Source: CAYMTN01 sp964393335
Lineage (GTDB): Bacteria; Chloroflexota; Anaerolineae; Aggregatilineales; Aggregatilineaceae
Reading direction: 5' to 3'
Length of the DNA: 8,703 bases
NCBI GenBank assembly: GCA_964393335.1
Contig: CAYMTN010000225.1
Location: forward strand, 1 to 8,703
Positions 6,876 to 8,703 of this stretch are shown here, piece by piece. Position 1 is the stretch's first letter, and every line of letters starts with the position of its first letter. A model generated the notes under the pieces. The model was not told the origin of the DNA. It was given only the letters and a program-made list of their open reading frames with translations, and did no database searches. A program made the translations under genes and the position numbers.

Positions 6876-7097
6876 ATGTTTACACGAGGACTGTACAATC
6901 GTGATGGCGAAGTTTTGGGTTATCTCTCTGGCACCCGTGTCTACAATACAGAGGACGACCAGACCGGCGAACTACGTGGGCGGGTGGTCGTGGACCTGAA
7001 CGGCGACCGCCGCTGGCTGATCGACGGCGACGCGCTGCTCGATCTGCGCGGCAACGTGATTGGTTACCTGGGGGAACGTGTCCCACAGGATGAATAA
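6876..7097 (+). CDS. Small repeat protein with G-Y-L motifs, possible 4-fold beta flower fold
   Basis: A 73-residue acidic soluble protein with no signal peptide or membrane helix. It contains an internal repeat: LYNRDGEVLGYL (6-17) and LLDLRGNVIGYL (54-65) share Leu, Gly, Val, Gly, Tyr and Leu at matching positions. A more divergent GELRGRVVVDLNG (31-43) lies between them. Short proteins built from repeated 'x-D-G-x-V-x-G-Y' strands resemble the domain called 4-fold beta flower, which has no defined biochemical role that I know of. That assignment is from pattern alone. GGGAG at 6863-6867, 8 bases before the ATG, is a good ribosome binding site and supports a real gene. It is first in a probable operon with the deacylase gene, whose start follows 26 bases after its stop. 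Confidence 0.72.
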   Translation: MFTRGLYNRDGEVLGYLSGTRVYNTEDDQTGELRGRVVVDLNGDRRWLIDGDALLDLRGNVIGYLGERVPQDE

Positions 7098-7123
7098 CGC
7101 ACAACGATTGGATGGTGTGTGGC

Positions 7124-7675
7124 ATGAATGACGAGCTCAAGAAACTAAACTCGATGCGCTTTTTAGAGGCGCAGGGCGTCGAGTACGAGACATTCACCTA
7201 CGACGACGGTATCCAGGGCGGCATCCGGGCGGCTGAGGCGATGGGCCTGCCGCCGTCGCTGGTGTATAAAACGCTGGTCGTGCAGATCAAAGGCGGCGAG
7301 CATGTGCTGGTGATGGTTCCCTCCGACCGGACACTCGACCTCAAACGGTTCGCGCGCTCGATCGGCCAGAAAAAGGCCACGATGACCACCAAACGCGGGG
7401 CCGAAGCCGCGACCGGCCTGAAGACGGGCGGCATCGGGGCGCTGGCGCTGACGCACAAACGGTGGGACGTTTACCTGGATGAAGCCGCCAAAGAACAAGA
7501 CGCGATCCTGGTCAACGCCGGGCAGCGCGGCGTCAATCTCAAGGTGAAGGTCGATGATTTGATGCGCGTGTTAAGTGCCAAGATGGTTGAAGTAACCGAC
7601 GCGCCGGATCAGGCTGGCACGCCAGATCACCTGGACGCGCCGGATCACCCGGACGTGGAGGAAGAGGGCGAGTAG
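7124..7675 (+). CDS. ybaK: YbaK/EbsC-family aminoacyl-tRNA deacylase with acidic repeat tail
   Basis: A 183-residue cytoplasmic protein of the YbaK family, which hydrolyses mischarged Cys-tRNA(Pro) in trans and so protects translation fidelity. The family's key lysine is Lys49 in VYKTL. The LDLKRFARSIGQKKATM stretch, VYLDE (Asp119) and NAGQRG (131-136) match the family in order. Two points differ. The usual GGISP segment reads GGIGA (102-106), losing Ser and Pro. The C terminus adds about 24 residues, an acidic tail of three 6-residue repeats (160-177) ending VEEEGE. Escherichia coli YbaK lacks such a tail. The frame also opens at ATG 7112, giving 187 residues. ATG 7124 is preferred because alignment to the family begins just after it and a weak GGTG precedes it at 7114-7117. 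The exact tRNA substrate is not proven, since the family includes related deacylases. Confidence 0.88.
   Translation: MNDELKKLNSMRFLEAQGVEYETFTYDDGIQGGIRAAEAMGLPPSLVYKTLVVQIKGGEHVLVMVPSDRTLDLKRFARSIGQKKATMTTKRGAEAATGLKTGGIGALALTHKRWDVYLDEAAKEQDAILVNAGQRGVNLKVKVDDLMRVLSAKMVEVTDAPDQAGTPDHLDAPDHPDVEEEGE
7601..7654 (+). repeat. Three tandem 18-base coding repeats in the deacylase tail
   Basis: Three consecutive 18-base units encode APDQAG, TPDHLD and APDHPD. Units one and three share the same first three codons, and GACGCGCCGGATCA occurs twice, at 7598-7611 and 7634-7647. The exact 18-base period keeps the frame, so copy number could change without breaking the gene. Confidence 0.6.
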
Positions 7676-7715
7676 ACGTGCCGCGCGGCGCGTATCGCTG
7701 GAGTGGGGGGGGCAC

Positions 7716-8102
7716 ATGAAGATTCTGAAGCGTAAGGCGGCACCACAAGCGGACGATGACCAGGACGTGCCGGTTGGTTTTAACCCCAACCGGGACGGCT
7801 GCCTGTACTGGCTGACGGAAGACGGGTACATTATCGCGCAGGACGTCGCCTGCCAGCACGAATACGTCGAGCAGACGCCATGCCCGGACTGCGGCGGGGA
7901 CCTGGTCGTGGTGGCGCACCTCAACCGCGCGGGGCAGGGACTCAGTGAGCTGGTGACGCTGTGCCGCGCGTGTCACACCCGCGTCAACCTGATCTTCGAC
8001 ATCAGCAACGACATGTACCAGGCATGGTGGGCGGAACAGCTTGGGCTGATGTATGTGTGCCAGTACGACGGGCCGCCCCGCGAACCGGTCGCGCCGGCAT
8101 AG
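7716..8102 (+). CDS. Unrecognised protein with two CxxC pairs, probable zinc-binding
   Basis: I do not recognise this 128-residue family. The first 20 residues are charged and look disordered (basic, then an acidic patch). A middle segment carries CLYWLTEDGYIIAQD (29-43). Two cysteine pairs, CPDCGG (56-61) and CRACH (83-87), are 24 residues apart, the usual layout of a zinc ribbon. Cys46 and His48 are possible extra ligands. There is no signal peptide or membrane helix, so a cytoplasmic role is likely. A zinc-binding role is inferred from the cysteines alone. The start follows GGAG (7700-7703) and a run of eight G (7705-7712). It lies 40 bases downstream of the deacylase and is the last gene of the probable operon, followed by a perfect hairpin. 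Confidence 0.78.
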   Translation: MKILKRKAAPQADDDQDVPVGFNPNRDGCLYWLTEDGYIIAQDVACQHEYVEQTPCPDCGGDLVVVAHLNRAGQGLSELVTLCRACHTRVNLIFDISNDMYQAWWAEQLGLMYVCQYDGPPREPVAPA

Positions 8103-8140
8103 GCAGCGCGCCGTGTGTACGGGCCGTTTACGGATCGATG

Positions 8141-8169
8141 ACCAGGGCGACTCCACGAGTCGCCCTGGT
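8141..8169 (+). terminator. Perfect 12-bp hairpin ending the three-gene cluster
   Basis: ACCAGGGCGACT (8141-8152) pairs with AGTCGCCCTGGT (8158-8169) without mismatch around the 5-base loop CCACG, 38 bases after the last gene of the cluster. No T tract follows on either strand, so it is not a textbook intrinsic terminator. Such U-poor hairpins are common at gene ends in GC-rich bacteria. Confidence 0.6.
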
Positions 8170-8204
8170 GCGTTGGCTGTCCGCGTTCAGGTGGCGCGGC
8201 ACGT

Positions 8205-8234
8205 AAAAAACCGGCTGGCCGTTTCGCCAGCCGG
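8205..8234 (-). terminator. Intrinsic terminator of the AIM24-family gene
   Basis: On the minus strand a 9-bp perfect stem (8226-8234 with 8211-8219) around a 6-base loop is followed immediately by TTTTTT (8205-8210). It lies about 50 bases beyond the stop codon of the AIM24-family gene and has the orientation needed to end it. This is the clearest terminator in the window. Confidence 0.8.
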
Positions 8235-8284
8235 GTATCGAAGTCGATCAGGCGCTTGATCCAGCGCTGCCGCGCCGTGCCGGA

Positions 8285-8703
8285 TCAACTGGTGGTGATG
8301 TATTTACGCAGCTTGCCCGCTAGATTCGAGAGCGGCATGGTTTGCAGCCAGACTTTGCCCGGCCCGGTGATCGTCGCCAGGAATAACCCTTCACCGCCGC
8401 CTAACCAGTTCATGACGCCCTTGATCATCTCGACGTCGTAATCGCAGGTCGGCTCGTACATGGCGATGTGGCCGGGATCGATCTTGAGCCGCTGCCCGGC
8501 GGCCAGTTCGATCATCTGCACTTCGCCCGCGATCTCGACAAACGCCAGGCCGGGACCGGTCAGTTTTTGCAAGATGAACCCTTCACCGCCAAAAAAACCG
8601 GTGCCCAGCCGCTTGCGGAAGTGCATCGACAGGTCCACTGTGTGTTCGGCGCACATGAACGCGTCTTTCTGGCAGATCATGCTGTGGCCCGCTTTGAGGT
8701 TGA
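8285..8703 (-). CDS. AIM24-family protein, C-terminal part (cut by window end)
   Basis: The frame is open to the right edge, with no stop and no convincing start; the ATG at 8680 is internal, because family-like residues NLKAGHS precede it. About 138 residues are visible of a family usually above 220 (AIM24, also known as the TIGR00266 group). Bacterial members have no firmly known biochemical role; the yeast namesake is mitochondrial. The visible part holds two related segments: GGEGFILQKLTGPG (31-44, counted from the ATG at 8680) and GGEGLFLATITGPG (95-108). They reflect the pseudo-symmetric beta-sandwich of the family. There is no signal peptide or membrane helix in the visible part. The gene converges on the three-gene cluster and has its own terminator. 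Confidence 0.85.
   Translation of the reverse strand, partial: NLKAGHSMICQKDAFMCAEHTVDLSMHFRKRLGTGFFGGEGFILQKLTGPGLAFVEIAGEVQMIELAAGQRLKIDPGHIAMYEPTCDYDVEMIKGVMNWLGGGEGLFLATITGPGKVWLQTMPLSNLAGKLRKYITTS

Noticed and set aside
8246..8261. GATCA-N6-TGATC inverted repeat downstream of the AIM24-family gene
   Set aside because: Five-base arms are too short to be meaningful, and it lies between the stop codon and a much better terminator.

Overview
The window is GC-rich bacterial chromosomal DNA with seven protein-coding genes. The style suggests a Chloroflexota (Anaerolineae-like) genome. This is inference from the very long membrane kinase with four GAF domains, the dispersed CCCTCACCCC-type intergenic palindrome, and the mix of small uncharacterised genes. 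Nothing in the sequence fixes the taxon. I see no rRNA, tRNA, CRISPR array, transposase, phage gene or plasmid function.

Left part (1-4513, + strand): a leader with an extended -10 element and an inverted repeat precedes one very large gene for a membrane sensor histidine kinase. It has one membrane helix, an extracytoplasmic PDZ-like domain, about nine further helices, four GAF-type domains, and a HisKA/HATPase_c core. No response regulator lies in the window, so it looks like an orphan kinase here. Positions 4514-4785 hold no gene but contain two kinds of repeat: a palindromic intergenic element (4559-4662) and a run of five 7-base units (4719-4753).

Middle part (4786-6464, - strand): a LysE/RhtB-type exporter and a classical short-chain dehydrogenase/reductase, separated by a 266-base spacer and probably transcribed separately. 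The 411-base region 6465-6875 lies between divergent transcription units. It holds a good minus-strand promoter for the dehydrogenase, a weaker plus-strand promoter and several inverted repeats that could be operators.

Right part (6876-8102, + strand): three closely spaced small genes form a probable operon. They encode a 73-residue repeat protein with G-Y-L motifs, a YbaK/EbsC-family aminoacyl-tRNA deacylase with an unusual acidic repeat tail, and an unrecognised protein with two CxxC pairs. The operon ends at a perfect 12-bp hairpin. Converging from the right edge is the C-terminal part of an AIM24-family protein (- strand, cut by the window end), followed by a canonical hairpin-plus-T6 terminator.

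I do not see a clear new multi-gene system. The best candidates for closer study are the architecture of the kinase, the small three-gene operon, the palindromic repeat, and the operator-like repeats in the divergent region.
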